Notes: generated by a model from the letters alone, not told the origin. DNA of 64,000 nt from Rhizobiales bacterium 32-66-11 (GCA_002304505.1 NCEH01000005.1:62001-126000), one strand, 5' to 3'; shown: positions 44,490 to 54,453, numbered from the stretch's first letter. Program-made: numbers and translations.

Positions 44490-45254
44490 GTGTCCGGCAT
44501 ATCCCAGCGCGACACCATGGGCGGCCTCGCCAAGGGGCTTTCGGTGATCGAGACCTTCACCGCCGAGCGGCCGCGCCAGTCCATTGCCGAGGTGGCCACG
44601 GCGAGCGGGCTCGACCGGGCAACGGCACGGCGCTGTCTGCTCACGCTCGCCCACCTCGGCTATGCCGACTACGATGGGAAGTTCTTCACCCTCACGCCCC
44701 GCGTGCTGAGGCTCGGCACCGCGTGCCTCGCGGCCATGCCGCTGCCGCACATGGTGCAGCCCTGGCTGGACCGGCTGTCTGAGGAGTTGGGGGAAAGCTC
44801 CTCGGTGTCGATCCTGGACGAGGACGAGATCGTCTATGTGGCGCGGGCGGCGCAGCGCAAGGTGATGTCGATCGCCCTCATGCCCGGCTCGCGCCTACCG
44901 GCCTATTGCACCTCCATGGGGCGGGTGCTGCTTGCCGCCTTGCCGGAGCCGGAGGCGATGCGCCGGCTTTTGCTCAAGCCTCTCGCGGCGCGCACGGAAT
45001 TGACGCTGACCGATCCCGAAGCGGTGATGGCCGAGGTGAGAGCTACGCGAGCGCGCGCCTATGCGGTGATCGACCAGGAGGTGGAACTCGGCCTGCGCTC
45101 CATCGCCGTCCCGCTCCTCAACGCCCGCGGGGGCACGGTCGCAGCGCTGAACCTCGGCTTGCCAGTGCATGCGGGGGATGCCGAGACGATGGTGAGCCGC
45201 TATCTGCCCGCGCTCACCCGCGTACAGGGCGAGATCCGCAAGATCCTGCGGTAG
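44490..45254 (+). CDS. pcaR: IclR-family regulator of the beta-ketoadipate genes
   Basis: 254 residues from GTG 44490, chosen because GGAGGAG lies five bases upstream and the operator lies before it. Winged HTH (QSIAEVATASGLDRATARRC, LLTLAHLGYADYDG) and the IclR effector domain (MSIALMPGSRLPAYCTSMGR, VLLAALPEPE, AYAVIDQEVELGLRSIAVPL). PcaR/PcaU/PobR regulators of this family sense 3-oxoadipate, protocatechuate or hydroxybenzoate. Position suggests PcaR responding to 3-oxoadipate, with the effector inferred. Confidence 0.82.
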   Translation: MSGISQRDTMGGLAKGLSVIETFTAERPRQSIAEVATASGLDRATARRCLLTLAHLGYADYDGKFFTLTPRVLRLGTACLAAMPLPHMVQPWLDRLSEELGESSSVSILDEDEIVYVARAAQRKVMSIALMPGSRLPAYCTSMGRVLLAALPEPEAMRRLLLKPLAARTELTLTDPEAVMAEVRATRARAYAVIDQEVELGLRSIAVPLLNARGGTVAALNLGLPVHAGDAETMVSRYLPALTRVQGEIRKILR

Positions 45255-45304
45255 CCCCGCCATGTCTGATCGCGCTGCGCTGGATGCTGGGCAAGCGGGG
45301 GCCG

Positions 45305-45319
45305 ATACGCAATGAGTAT
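45305..45319 (+). promoter_or_regulatory. BenM/CatM-type site upstream of benD
   Basis: ATAC-GCAATGA-GTAT is an exact match to the ATAC-N7-GTAT consensus for BenM/CatM. It lies 144 bases before the benD start and is followed by a second, imperfect ATATTATAC half-site. Confidence 0.7.
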
Positions 45320-45462
45320 CATATTATACCCAGTTGATCTTAGCGAACGCGGGGCTTGGCCTGTAGCGTCAGGCTAGGACTCCTGCCCCGTGCGGCAGGC
45401 CATCGCCCGCGGCGGACCCAAGATCCGATCGCGCTGAAAGCTCAGACACAAAGGGGCAACGC

Positions 45463-46266
45463 GTGCCAGACCAGAGCGTCCGCTCTCACCGTTTCGAGGG
45501 CAAGAGCCTCGTCATCACCGGCGCGGCGCAGGGGGTGGGCAAGCAGGTGGCGCTGGATGCCGCCGCCGAGGGCGGCTGCGTGCTGGTCGTGGACCGCTCC
45601 CCCATCGTCGAGGAGGTGGCCGCCGCCATAAACGCCGCCCATGGCGCCGGGCGCGCGGTGGCCATGGTGGAGGATCTGGAGACCTATGAGGGCAACGCCC
45701 GCGTCATGGCCAGCGCCCATGCGGCCTTCGGGCGGATCGACGTGCTCGTGACCAACGTGGGCGGCGCCATCTGGATGAAGCCGTTCCAGGAATTCGACGC
45801 GGGCCAGATCGCGGCGGAGATCAGCCGCTCCTTGTTCCCCACCCTGTGGGGCTGCCGTACGGTGTTGCCCTACATGCTCGAGGCCGGGCGGGGTGCCATC
45901 GTGAACGTGTCGTCGGTGGCCACGCGCGGCATCAACCGCATTCCCTATTCGGCCGCGAAGGGGGGCGTGAACGCGCTCACCGCCGCGCTGGCGTTCGAGC
46001 TGGCGGGAACCGGCATCCGGGTGAATGCGGTGGCCCCCGGCGGCGTCAACGCCCCGCCCCGTCGGGTGCCGCGCGGCACCGATCCGGTCGCGCCGCAAGA
46101 CGAGGTGTGGCGGCAGGAGGTGGTGGACCAGACCATCCGGGCGACCCATCTCGGCCGCTACGGGGAACTCGCCGAGATTTCCGCGCCCATCCTGTTCCTC
46201 GCCTCCGACGAGGCCTCCTACGTCACCGGCACCGTCATTCCGGCCGGCGGCGGCGACCAGGGTTGA
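45463..46266 (+). CDS. benD: cis-1,2-dihydroxycyclohexadiene carboxylate dehydrogenase
   Basis: 267 residues from GTG 45463. An SDR enzyme that oxidises and decarboxylates benzoate diol to catechol. Cofactor loop TGAAQGVGKQVALD, VTNVGGAIWMKPFQEF, catalytic Ser in VNVSSVAT and YSAAKGG, then the C-terminal GTVIPAGGGDQG. NVGG and the WMKPFQ stretch are typical of BenD. Unusually it is separated from benABC by the divergent LysR gene, with its own ATAC-N7-GTAT site. Confidence 0.9.
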   Translation: MPDQSVRSHRFEGKSLVITGAAQGVGKQVALDAAAEGGCVLVVDRSPIVEEVAAAINAAHGAGRAVAMVEDLETYEGNARVMASAHAAFGRIDVLVTNVGGAIWMKPFQEFDAGQIAAEISRSLFPTLWGCRTVLPYMLEAGRGAIVNVSSVATRGINRIPYSAAKGGVNALTAALAFELAGTGIRVNAVAPGGVNAPPRRVPRGTDPVAPQDEVWRQEVVDQTIRATHLGRYGELAEISAPILFLASDEASYVTGTVIPAGGGDQG

Positions 46267-46290
46267 GCAGCAGGCCGGCCGACACATTTC

Positions 46291-47262
46291 CTAATCCTGC
46301 GCCTCCGGCGCGGGGGACGGCTCGTCGACAAAGGCCGGCCGGGTGGGTAGGTTGTGCTCTGCGCTGATCCAGGGCGGGTTCTCCGCATACATGTCGCGGA
46401 TGAGCTCCTTGATGAGATCGATGTAGGGCGAGCTGTCCCCCACCCGGTGATAAAGGATCACCGGCGTGGTGGCGCGCTCCCCATCCAGCAGGCGGTAATG
46501 GACGTCGGAGCGCATCTGGCGCGAGGAGGACGGCACCACGCACAGGCCGCTCTCTGCCGCGACGAGGCCGAGCGCGGTCTGGATCTCGCGCACCTCATGC
46601 ACCTCACTCGGCCGGACATCGTGCCCGTGCAGCAGGTTGAGCACATGGTCCGCATAGCCGGGCCGCGGCTCCTTGGGATAGACGATCAGCTCCTGCCCCG
46701 TCAGCGCCTTCACCGGGAGGGGATCGGACGATTGCGCCAGTGGCGTGCCGCGCGGGATCGCCACCACGAGCCGCTCCTCGCGCAGCACGATGCCCACCAC
46801 GCCCGCATCCGGGTGATGCAGCCGGCCGAAGCCGATATCGATGCGCCCTTCCTTGAGGGCCGGAATCTGCTGCACCGAGGCCATCTCCAGCACCTGGATC
46901 TCGATCTCCGGCGCGCGGTGGCGCAGCTTGCGCAGCAGCGAGGGCAGCCCGCCATACAGCGTGGAGGCGACGAAGCCGATGGACAGCACGCTGTTCTGGT
47001 TCAGCCCCACGCGCCGGGTCGCCGCCCGCATCTGCTCCACCCGCCCCAGCACCTGTATGGATTGTTCATAGAACAGGCGCCCCGCCTCCGTGAGGCGGAC
47101 CGGACGGCTGTTGCGGATGAGGAGGGCGACGCCCAGTTCGTCCTCCAGCGCCTGGATCTGCCGGCTCAGGGGCGGCTGGGCGATGTTCAGCGTCTCGGCG
47201 GCGCGGGTGAAATTGCGCTCGCGGGCGACGGCAACGAAGTAGCGAAGCTGGCGTAGGTCCAT
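46291..47262 (-). CDS. BenM/CatM-type LysR regulator
   Basis: 323 residues. N-terminal HTH MDLRQLRYFVAVARERNFTR, AAETLNIAQPPLSRQIQALE is nearly the canonical BenM/CatM/CatR start. The effector domain carries IGFVASTLYGGLPSLLRKLR and LVAAESGLCVVPSSSRQM. Such regulators activate with cis,cis-muconate and, for BenM, also benzoate. It is divergent from catB and convergent with benD, and exact consensus sites lie before both. The C-terminal tail beyond about residue 300 is longer than in BenM. Confidence 0.9.
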   Translation of the reverse strand: MDLRQLRYFVAVARERNFTRAAETLNIAQPPLSRQIQALEDELGVALLIRNSRPVRLTEAGRLFYEQSIQVLGRVEQMRAATRRVGLNQNSVLSIGFVASTLYGGLPSLLRKLRHRAPEIEIQVLEMASVQQIPALKEGRIDIGFGRLHHPDAGVVGIVLREERLVVAIPRGTPLAQSSDPLPVKALTGQELIVYPKEPRPGYADHVLNLLHGHDVRPSEVHEVREIQTALGLVAAESGLCVVPSSSRQMRSDVHYRLLDGERATTPVILYHRVGDSSPYIDLIKELIRDMYAENPPWISAEHNLPTRPAFVDEPSPAPEAQD

Positions 47263-47354
47263 GCGAGAAACTCCGGTCCGCGCAAAAATTTATCATCAAT
47301 CTCGGTATGTTGCGCTGCGGGAAGATGCCGTTTGATTGAGTTTTTTGGCGCGCG

Positions 47355-47369
47355 ATACTTTATTGGTAT
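47355..47369 (+). promoter_or_regulatory. BenM/CatM-type site upstream of catB
   Basis: ATAC-TTTATTG-GTAT is an exact ATAC-N7-GTAT match in the LysR/catB divergent region, 58 bases before catB. A further GTAT half-site lies nearer the regulator (about 47305). Confidence 0.75.
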
Positions 47370-47426
47370 AATTCAAAACACAAAAGGTTTTGGACGTCCA
47401 CGCCCCGCGCGCCGCAGGGTGTCGCC

Positions 47427-48611
47427 ATGAACGCGACCTTTGCACATGCCATCCCCCCAGCCTCGCCGCTTCGCCCCGTCATCGAGCGGGTGGAGACCGC
47501 GCTCATCGACCTGCCGACCATCCGGCCGCACAAGCTGTCGGTGGTCACAATGAACGGCCAGACGCTGATGCTGGTGAAGGTCCACTGCAGCGACGGCGTC
47601 ACGGGCATCGGCGAGGGCACCACCATCGGCGGCCTTGCCTATGGCGGCGAGAGCCCCGAGAGCATGAAGCTCGCCATCGACACCTATTTCGCCCCCCTCA
47701 TGGCGGGGCAGGACGCAACCGCCGTGCGGCCGCTGATGCTACGCATCGGCAAGATGGTGAAGGACAATCGCTTCGCCAAGAGCGCGGTGGAAACGGCCCT
47801 TCTCGATGCCCAGGGCAAGCGCCTCGGCCTGCCGGTCAGCGAGTTGTTCGGCGGCCGCATGCGCGGCCGCCTGCCGGTGGCCTGGACGCTGGCTTCCGGC
47901 GACACCGCGAAGGACATCGCCGAGGCCGAGATGATGCTGGCGCTCAAGCGCCATCGCATTTTCAAGCTGAAAATCGGCGCCCGCCCCCCCGCCGCCGACG
48001 TCGCCCACGTGGCCGCCATCAAGCGCGCGTTGGGGGACCGGGGCGCTGTGCGGGTGGACGTCAACATGGCCTGGAGCGAGACTGATGCCGCCTATGGCAT
48101 GGCCGCCTTGGCCGATGCCGGCTGCGAGCTGGTGGAGCAGCCGGTCGCAACGGCCGCGGGACTGGCGCGCCTCGTGCGGCGCTTCCCGGTGGCGCTCATG
48201 GCCGACGAATCCCTCCAGGGACCGGAAAGTGCGTTCGAGATCGCCCGCGTGGCCGGCGCCGACGTGTTCGCCATCAAGATCGAGCAGAGCGGCGGCCTGT
48301 TCAACGCCCAGCGCGTGGCTGCCATCGCTGAAGCCGCGGGCATCGGGCTTTATGGCGGCACCATGCTGGAGGGTGTGGTGGGTACCATCGCCTCGGCCCA
48401 GCTGTTCGCAACCTTCACCCAGCTGCAATGGGGCACCGAGCTGTTCGGCCCGCTGCTGCTGACCGAGGAAATCCTCGCCACTCCGCTCGACTATAGCGAC
48501 TTCGAGCTGACCGTACCGGCCGGACCCGGCCTCGGCATCACGCTCGACGAGGACCGCGTGGCCTTCTTCACCCGCAGCAAGGCCCGGAAGACCACCAGCG
48601 TCGCGCTCTAA
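47427..48611 (+). CDS. catB: Muconate cycloisomerase
   Basis: 394 residues of the enolase superfamily. Converts cis,cis-muconate to muconolactone. Catalytic KxK is Lys180/Lys182 (FKLKIG). Mn ligands are Asp211 (VDVNMAW), Glu237 (ELVEQPV) and Asp260 (MADES), and Lys284 lies in AIKIEQSGG. First gene of the catB-benABCK-catCA-pcaD transcript, downstream of the LysR operator. Confidence 0.95.
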   Translation: MNATFAHAIPPASPLRPVIERVETALIDLPTIRPHKLSVVTMNGQTLMLVKVHCSDGVTGIGEGTTIGGLAYGGESPESMKLAIDTYFAPLMAGQDATAVRPLMLRIGKMVKDNRFAKSAVETALLDAQGKRLGLPVSELFGGRMRGRLPVAWTLASGDTAKDIAEAEMMLALKRHRIFKLKIGARPPAADVAHVAAIKRALGDRGAVRVDVNMAWSETDAAYGMAALADAGCELVEQPVATAAGLARLVRRFPVALMADESLQGPESAFEIARVAGADVFAIKIEQSGGLFNAQRVAAIAEAAGIGLYGGTMLEGVVGTIASAQLFATFTQLQWGTELFGPLLLTEEILATPLDYSDFELTVPAGPGLGITLDEDRVAFFTRSKARKTTSVAL

Positions 48612-48712
48612 CGCGGCACAAGCAACAGCGCAAACGCGCAGTCGGCGACGATCGCGACAAGGCAAGCGCCCGGTTCGCGGATCCAAGCCCACCATCTTGA
48701 GGGAGGTTCGTC

Positions 48713-50071
48713 ATGTCAGCGGTTGCTGAAAAAGTCCCGGATCTGGAAAGCCTTGTCACCACGGCGGTGCAGGACGACAAGGACGCCGGCATCTTCCGGT
48801 GCCGCCGTGACATCTTCACGAACGAAGCGTTGTTCGAACTCGAGATGAAGCACATCTTCGAGAGCAACTGGGTCTATCTGGCGCATGAAAGCCAGATCCC
48901 GGAGAACAACGATTATTACACCACCTTTATCGGGCGCCAGCCGGTGGTGGTCACCCGGGACAAGGTGGGCGAACTCCACGCCGTCATCAATGCCTGTGCC
49001 CATCGCGGCGCGCTCCTGTGCCGGCGCAAGCACGGCAACAAGGGCGGCTTCACCTGCCCGTTCCACGGCTGGACCTTCTCCAACACCGGCAAGCTTCTGA
49101 AGGTGAAGGACGAAAAGACCACCCAGTATCCGCCCCAGTTCGCCAAGGACGGCTCCCATGACCTGAAGCGCGTGCCGCGCTTCGAGAGCTATCGCGGCTT
49201 CCTGTTCGGCAGCCTGAAGGAAGACGTTGCGCCGCTTCAGGACTATCTGGGCGAAACCAAGGTCATCATCGACCAGATCGTCGACCAGGCGCCCAACGGC
49301 CTGGAAGTACTGCGCGGCAATTCCTCGTATATCTACGACGGAAACTGGAAGCTGCAGATGGAGAACGGCTGCGACGGGTATCATGTCAGCTCCGTTCACT
49401 GGAATTATGCCGCCACCATGGGGCGCCGCAAGGAAGAGGGCACGAAGGCGGTGGACGCCAACGGCTGGAGCCGCTCGGTGGCCGGCGTCTATGGCTTCGA
49501 GAACGGCCATATCCTCTTGTGGACCAACACCATGAACCCCGAGGTGCGCCCCGTCTACGGCCACCGCGCCGAGATAGCGGCCCGCGTCGGCCAGGAGAAG
49601 GCGGCTTTCATCGTCAACCAGACGCGCAACCTGTGCCTGTATCCGAACGTGTTCCTGATGGACCAGTTCAGCACGCAGATCCGCGTGGCGCGTCCCATCA
49701 GCGTGGACAAGACCGAGGTTACCATCTTCTGCTTCGCGCCGAAGGGCGAAAGCGCAGAAGATCGTGCCACTCGCATCCGCCAGTACGAGGACTTCTTCAA
49801 CGTGTCCGGCATGGGCACGTCAGACGACCTCGAAGAGTTCCGCGCCTGCCAGCAGGGCTATGCCGGCATCTCCGCCCTGTGGAACGACCTCTCCCGCGGC
49901 GCGCCCCTGTGGATTGAGGGGCCGGACGAGAACGCCCGCAAGATGGGCCTGCGGCCGCTCCTCTCGGGGGAGCGCAGCGAGGACGAGGGTCTGTTCGTCC
50001 GCCAGCACGAATACTGGGCCAGCGTGATGCGCCAGGCGCTCTCCACCAAGCTGAACGGAGAGGCCGCATGA
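48713..50071 (+). CDS. benA: Benzoate 1,2-dioxygenase alpha subunit
   Basis: 452 residues. Large catalytic subunit of the ring-hydroxylating dioxygenase. Rieske ligands are Cys95, His97, Cys115 and His118 (CAHRGALLC and CPFHGW). The mononuclear iron site is in [15 protein letters not shown], with bridging Asp221 and His224/His229. Length matches BenA. The stop overlaps the benB start by four bases (ATGA). Confidence 0.96.
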   Translation: MSAVAEKVPDLESLVTTAVQDDKDAGIFRCRRDIFTNEALFELEMKHIFESNWVYLAHESQIPENNDYYTTFIGRQPVVVTRDKVGELHAVINACAHRGALLCRRKHGNKGGFTCPFHGWTFSNTGKLLKVKDEKTTQYPPQFAKDGSHDLKRVPRFESYRGFLFGSLKEDVAPLQDYLGETKVIIDQIVDQAPNGLEVLRGNSSYIYDGNWKLQMENGCDGYHVSSVHWNYAATMGRRKEEGTKAVDANGWSRSVAGVYGFENGHILLWTNTMNPEVRPVYGHRAEIAARVGQEKAAFIVNQTRNLCLYPNVFLMDQFSTQIRVARPISVDKTEVTIFCFAPKGESAEDRATRIRQYEDFFNVSGMGTSDDLEEFRACQQGYAGISALWNDLSRGAPLWIEGPDENARKMGLRPLLSGERSEDEGLFVRQHEYWASVMRQALSTKLNGEAA

Positions 50072-50556
50072 GCATCGCCATCGAAGCCATCCGCGCGTTC
50101 CTGTATCGGGAGGCGCGCTACCTTGATGATCGCCAGTGGGACGAGTGGCTCACCTGCTATGCGCCCGACGTCACCTATTGGATGCCCGCCTGGGACGACG
50201 ACGACAGGATTACCGAAGACCCGCAGTCGCAGATCTCGCTGATCTATTACCCCAACCGCGACGGGCTCGAGGATCGCGTCTTTCGCATCAAGACCGAGCG
50301 CTCGGGCGCCTCGACGCCGGAGCCGCGCACCAGCCACTCCGTGACCAATGTGGAGGTGCTGGCGGAGCGGCCCGGCGCGGTGGACGTGCGCTACAATTTC
50401 CACACCCTCAGCCATCGTTACAAGGTGACGGATCAGTATTTCGGCACGGTCTTCGCCACCCTGCGCCAGAGCGAAGACCAGATCGTCATCTCAGCCAAGA
50501 AGATCGTTCTGAAGAACGACTATATCCGCCAGGTCATCGACGTCTATCACGTCTGA
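50068..50556 (+). CDS. benB: Benzoate 1,2-dioxygenase beta subunit
   Basis: 162 residues with the ring-hydroxylating beta-subunit fold: [20 protein letters not shown] at the start, [36 protein letters not shown] and [20 protein letters not shown] at the end. Structural partner of BenA in an alpha3beta3 complex. Translationally coupled to benA. Confidence 0.95.
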   Translation: MSIAIEAIRAFLYREARYLDDRQWDEWLTCYAPDVTYWMPAWDDDDRITEDPQSQISLIYYPNRDGLEDRVFRIKTERSGASTPEPRTSHSVTNVEVLAERPGAVDVRYNFHTLSHRYKVTDQYFGTVFATLRQSEDQIVISAKKIVLKNDYIRQVIDVYHV

Positions 50557-50588
50557 CAGACCTCGGTGTCGGGCCTAGGGAGAGTGTC

Positions 50589-51614
50589 ATGTCCAGTCAC
50601 ACCATCGCGCTCAATTTTGAGGATGGCGTCACCCGTTTCATCGACTGCAAATCCGGCGAAAAGCTGCTTGATGCGGCCTTTCGCAACAGGATCAACCTGC
50701 CAATGGATTGCTCCGATGGCGTCTGCGGCACCTGCAAGTGCCGGGCAGAGAGCGGGCAATACGATCTCGGCAACGACTATCTCGAGGATGCGCTGTCCGA
50801 GGACGAGGCGGCGCAGGGCCTGGTGCTCACCTGTCAGATGGTGCCGTCAAGCGATTGCGTCATCCATGTGCCGGTGACCTCGATATCCTGCAAGACCGCG
50901 CAGCAGAGGTTTTCCGCCACCGTGGCGGGCGTGACGCAGCATAACGATGCCGCGGTGGTGCTCGAACTGGATGTGGACGGCCCCGCGCCGGCCTTCCTGC
51001 CCGGTCAGTATGTGAACATCGAGGTGCCGGGCACGGGGTTATCGCGCGCCTATTCCTTCAGCTCGGCGCCCGGCGAGGGGCGGATCAGCTTCCTCATCAA
51101 GACGATCCCGGGCGGTCTCATGAGCGGCTGGCTGGCCCGCGCCAAAGCCGGCGACCGGCTGAGCCTGACGGGTCCCCTCGGCAGCTTCTATCTGCGCGAG
51201 GCGCGTGCGCCGCTGCTGTTCCTTGCCGGCGGCACCGGGCTGGCGCCGTTCCTGTCCATGCTGGAGGTGCTCGCCCGCGCCGGCTCGCAGCAGAAGGTGC
51301 ACCTCGTTTATGGCGTCACGCGCGACCTCGATCTCTTGCTGGTGGGCGTGCTCGAGGCCTACGCGGCGCGCCTGCCCGACTTCCGCTTCACCACCGTGGT
51401 GGCGGATGCCGCCTCCTCCCACCCGCGCACCGGATGGGTCACCCAATATATGCCGGAAGAGATGCTCAGGGCTGCCAATCCCGATGTGTATCTGTGCGGT
51501 CCGCCGCCCATGGTGGATGCGGTGCGCGGGTATTTCGGCGAGGCCGGCATCACGCCCAACTGCTTCCACTACGAGAAATTCACGCCCAACGCGCCGCTGA
51601 AGGAGAGTGCGTGA
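50589..51614 (+). CDS. benC: Benzoate 1,2-dioxygenase electron-transfer component
   Basis: 341 residues. N-terminal plant-type [2Fe-2S] ferredoxin with Cys41, 46, 49 and 82 (CSDGVCGTCKC, LTCQMV). A ferredoxin-reductase FAD domain (LSRAYSFSSAP) and an NAD domain (LLFLAGGTGLAPFLSMLE, YLCGPPPMVDAVRGYF) follow. Passes electrons from NADH to BenA. Confidence 0.95.
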   Translation: MSSHTIALNFEDGVTRFIDCKSGEKLLDAAFRNRINLPMDCSDGVCGTCKCRAESGQYDLGNDYLEDALSEDEAAQGLVLTCQMVPSSDCVIHVPVTSISCKTAQQRFSATVAGVTQHNDAAVVLELDVDGPAPAFLPGQYVNIEVPGTGLSRAYSFSSAPGEGRISFLIKTIPGGLMSGWLARAKAGDRLSLTGPLGSFYLREARAPLLFLAGGTGLAPFLSMLEVLARAGSQQKVHLVYGVTRDLDLLLVGVLEAYAARLPDFRFTTVVADAASSHPRTGWVTQYMPEEMLRAANPDVYLCGPPPMVDAVRGYFGEAGITPNCFHYEKFTPNAPLKESA

Positions 51615-51686
51615 GGAAAGATCCGGCGGCCGCGGGGGCCGCCTGCCACGAAACCAATATGAAAAAGCACCCGGGGAGGACATAAC

Positions 51687-53021
51687 ATGCGCAACATCGA
51701 TATCACCGAGGCCATCGACCAGACGCCCTTCGGCCGGTTCCAATGGACCATCGCCGCCCTGTGCGGCCTGCTGCTGGTGGTGGATGGCTATGACGTCTTT
51801 GTCGCCGGCACAGTGCTGCCGGCGCTGATGACCGAGTGGGGTCTCAGCAAGCCGCAGGCCGGCGCGCTCCAGGCGTGGGCGCTGTTCGGCATGATGTTCG
51901 GCGCGCTCGTATTCGGCCCGCTTGCGGACAAGATCGGCCGCAAGAAGGGCATCGCCATCTGCTTCCTGCTCTTCACCACGTCCACCTTGCTGGCAGGCTT
52001 TGCCAATTCGCCCACTCAGTTCGGCATCTTCCGCTTCATCGCCGGCCTCGGGTGCGGTGGGCTCATGCCCAATGCGGTGGCGCTGATGAACGAATACGCG
52101 CCCAAGCGCCTGCGCAGCACCATGGTGGCGGTGATGTTCTCCGGCTATTCCGTGGGCGGCATGGTGGCGGCCGGCCTCGGCATCGGTCTCATCCCCCAGT
52201 TCGGGTGGAAGCCCATGTTCTTCATCGCCGCGGTGCCGCTGCTGCTGCTGCCGCTGGTCCTGTGGAAGCTGCCCGAATCCCTCGGCTTTCTCATCCGCCA
52301 GGGCAGGCAGGACGAGGCGAGGGCCATCTGGGCTAAGGTTGCCCCCCAGGCCCCTCTCGGCGCCGAGGACCGTCTGGTGTTCAACGAGGTGAAGAGCGCC
52401 TCCGCCTCGATGCTGGAACTGTTCCGCCATCAGCGCGCGGTCAGCACCATGATGCTGTGGGCCTCCTTCTTCTGCTGCCTGCTGCTCGTCTATTTGCTCT
52501 CATCCTGGCTGCCGAAGGTGCTGCAGGAGGTGGGCTACGCGGAAAAGGCGAGCCTTCTCAGCTTGTTCTCGCTCAACTTCGGCGGCATGCTGGGGGCTAT
52601 CGTCGGCGGGCGACTGGGCGATCGCTTCGGACTGCCGCGGGTGGTGGTGGCCTTCTTCACCGCCGCTGCCGTGTCCATCGCCCTCATCGGCTTCGGCCTG
52701 CCCGCGCCCGTGCTGTTCGTGATGGTGTTCATCGCTGGCGCAACCACCATCGGCACCCAGATCCTGCTCTATGCCAGCGTGGCGCAGCTCTACAATCTTT
52801 CGGTGCGCTCCACCGGGCTCGGCTGGGCCTCGGGTGTGGGTCGCATCGGCGCCATCGTCGGGCCGACGCTCGGCGGCGTGCTGCTCGACCAGCACCTGTC
52901 GCTGCAGCAGAACTTCCTGATGTTCGCCATTCCCGCCGCCGTCTCCGCCCTCGCCATGCTGGTGTTCGCGGTGAACACCGCACGCCGCTCGTCCGCGGTG
53001 GCGGCGGTGGCGGCGGCCTGA
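51687..53021 (+). CDS. benK: MFS benzoate transporter (AAHS family)
   Basis: 444 residues, 12 hydrophobic helices. Near the start it has LLVVDGYDVFVAGTVLPALM, the D-G-x-D motif of the aromatic acid:H+ symporters. The MFS loop signature is GPLADKIGRKKGIA, repeated after helix 7 as GGRLGDRFGLPR. Its position inside the ben-cat transcript supports benzoate as substrate. Preceded by GGGGAGGA. Confidence 0.92.
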   Translation: MRNIDITEAIDQTPFGRFQWTIAALCGLLLVVDGYDVFVAGTVLPALMTEWGLSKPQAGALQAWALFGMMFGALVFGPLADKIGRKKGIAICFLLFTTSTLLAGFANSPTQFGIFRFIAGLGCGGLMPNAVALMNEYAPKRLRSTMVAVMFSGYSVGGMVAAGLGIGLIPQFGWKPMFFIAAVPLLLLPLVLWKLPESLGFLIRQGRQDEARAIWAKVAPQAPLGAEDRLVFNEVKSASASMLELFRHQRAVSTMMLWASFFCCLLLVYLLSSWLPKVLQEVGYAEKASLLSLFSLNFGGMLGAIVGGRLGDRFGLPRVVVAFFTAAAVSIALIGFGLPAPVLFVMVFIAGATTIGTQILLYASVAQLYNLSVRSTGLGWASGVGRIGAIVGPTLGGVLLDQHLSLQQNFLMFAIPAAVSALAMLVFAVNTARRSSAVAAVAAA

Positions 53022-53031
53022 GACCCCGCGC

Positions 53032-53058
53032 ACCTGCGGCGGCCGCTCCGCCGCAGGT
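53032..53058 (+). other. Intercistronic hairpin, benK-catC
   Basis: ACCTGCGGCGG and CCGCCGCAGGT, 11 perfect pairs with loop CCGCT, in the 90-base gap. No U-tract, so partial termination or mRNA processing is more likely than full termination. Confidence 0.45.
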
Positions 53059-53111
53059 TGCCTGACCGCACTGCGCGGCCAACCGTATCCCAGACACAAG
53101 GAACAGGCGAC

Positions 53112-53402
53112 ATGCTCTTTCACGTACGGATGGACGTCCACATTCCGCTGGATCTTCCCGCCGATGTCGCCGGCGAGATCAAGGCGCGCGAAAAGGCCTA
53201 TTCGCAGGATCTTCAGCGCCGCGGCATCTGGCGCCATATCTGGCGCATCGCGGGTGAATACGCGAACTACAGCATCTTCGACGTGAAGGACAATGCGGAA
53301 CTGCACGACATACTGATCGGCCTGCCGCTATTTCCTTACATGAGCATTACCGTGACGCCGCTGTGTCGGCACCCCTCGTCGATCCGCGACGACGAGACAT
53401 GA
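53112..53402 (+). CDS. catC: Muconolactone delta-isomerase
   Basis: 96 residues, the normal length. Moves the double bond of muconolactone to give 3-oxoadipate enol-lactone. MLFHVRMDVHIPLDLPADVA, EKAYSQDLQRRGIWRHIWRI, YANYSIFDVKDNAELHDIL and LPLFPYMSITVTPLCRHPSS are classic CatC stretches. ATG 53112. Confidence 0.95.
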   Translation: MLFHVRMDVHIPLDLPADVAGEIKAREKAYSQDLQRRGIWRHIWRIAGEYANYSIFDVKDNAELHDILIGLPLFPYMSITVTPLCRHPSSIRDDET

Positions 53403-53470
53403 ACAAGATCAACCGGCGTGAAGGGCCCTTCGAAAGCCCCCGCCACCCGACGTAAAGTGGAGGACCAAGG

Positions 53471-54400
53471 ATGAGCGTCAATATTTTTTCCGGCAAGGAT
53501 GTGCAGGACTTCCTGCGGGTCATCGCCAATCTGGACGGCGCGGGCGGCAATGAGCGGGCGAAGACGATCGTGCACCGCATCATGTCCGATCTGTTCAAGA
53601 CCATCGAAGACTTCGACATGACGCCCGACGAGGTGTGGGTCGGCATCAACTACCTCAACAAGCTCGGCTCGGAGAACGAGGCGGCGCTGCTGGCGGCGGG
53701 CCTCGGCCTTGAGCACTATGTCGACATGCGCCTCGACGCGGAGGATGCCGCGCTCGGCATCACCGGCGGCACGCCGCGCACCATCGAGGGCCCGCTCTAT
53801 GTGGCCGGCGCTCCCGAGCAGAAGGGCAAGGCGCGGCTCGACAAGAACCCTGATGCCGACGCCGGCCCGCTGCGCATCCACGGCACCGTCACCGGCCCGG
53901 ACGGCGCGCCCGTGGCCGACGCACTGGTGGAGGTTTGGCACTCGGATTCCAAGGGCTTCTACTCGCACTTCGACCCCACCGGCCGGCAGAGCGAGTTCAA
54001 CCTGCGCGGCGCCATCCGCACCGGCGCGGACGGGCGCTACGAGGTGCTCACCCGCATGCCGGCCTCCTACGGCTGCCCGCCCTCCGGCGCGACGCAGACG
54101 CTGCTGAACGCGCTCAACCGCCACGGCAACCGCCCGGCCCACGTGCACTTCTTCGTCACCACGGACGCGTTCCGCAAGCTCACCACCCAATTCAACATCG
54201 AGGGCGACCCGCTGATCTGGGACGATTTCGCTTTCGCCACCCGCGAGGGGCTCATCCCACCCGTGGTGGAGCGGACCGACGGCCACGGGGTGGGCTTCGA
54301 GGAAGCGACCTACCGGGACATCGAGTTCAACATTGAGCTCACCCCGAAGGTCGCGGGCAAGGACAACCAGATCGTGGAGCGCGCCCGCGCCGCGGCCTGA
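53471..54400 (+). CDS. catA: Catechol 1,2-dioxygenase
   Basis: 309 residues. Intradiol ring cleavage of catechol to cis,cis-muconate using Fe(III). Iron ligands are Tyr164 (KGFYSHFD), Tyr200 (PASYGCP), His224 and His226 (RPAHVHFF), matching the numbering of the characterised enzyme family. The N-terminal helical linker domain is present. Followed by a 15-bp hairpin before pcaD. Confidence 0.96.
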   Translation: MSVNIFSGKDVQDFLRVIANLDGAGGNERAKTIVHRIMSDLFKTIEDFDMTPDEVWVGINYLNKLGSENEAALLAAGLGLEHYVDMRLDAEDAALGITGGTPRTIEGPLYVAGAPEQKGKARLDKNPDADAGPLRIHGTVTGPDGAPVADALVEVWHSDSKGFYSHFDPTGRQSEFNLRGAIRTGADGRYEVLTRMPASYGCPPSGATQTLLNALNRHGNRPAHVHFFVTTDAFRKLTTQFNIEGDPLIWDDFAFATREGLIPPVVERTDGHGVGFEEATYRDIEFNIELTPKVAGKDNQIVERARAAA

Positions 54401-54453
54401 GCGCCTGCGGAGCCGAGGCGACGTCGCCGCGTCTCTATTACCTTCCCGACCGA

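Noticed and set aside
51039..52430. Long open frame antisense to benK and benC
   Set aside because: Composition is Gln/His/Arg-rich, as expected for an antisense shadow in GC-rich DNA. The plus-strand benK and benC carry full family motifs.
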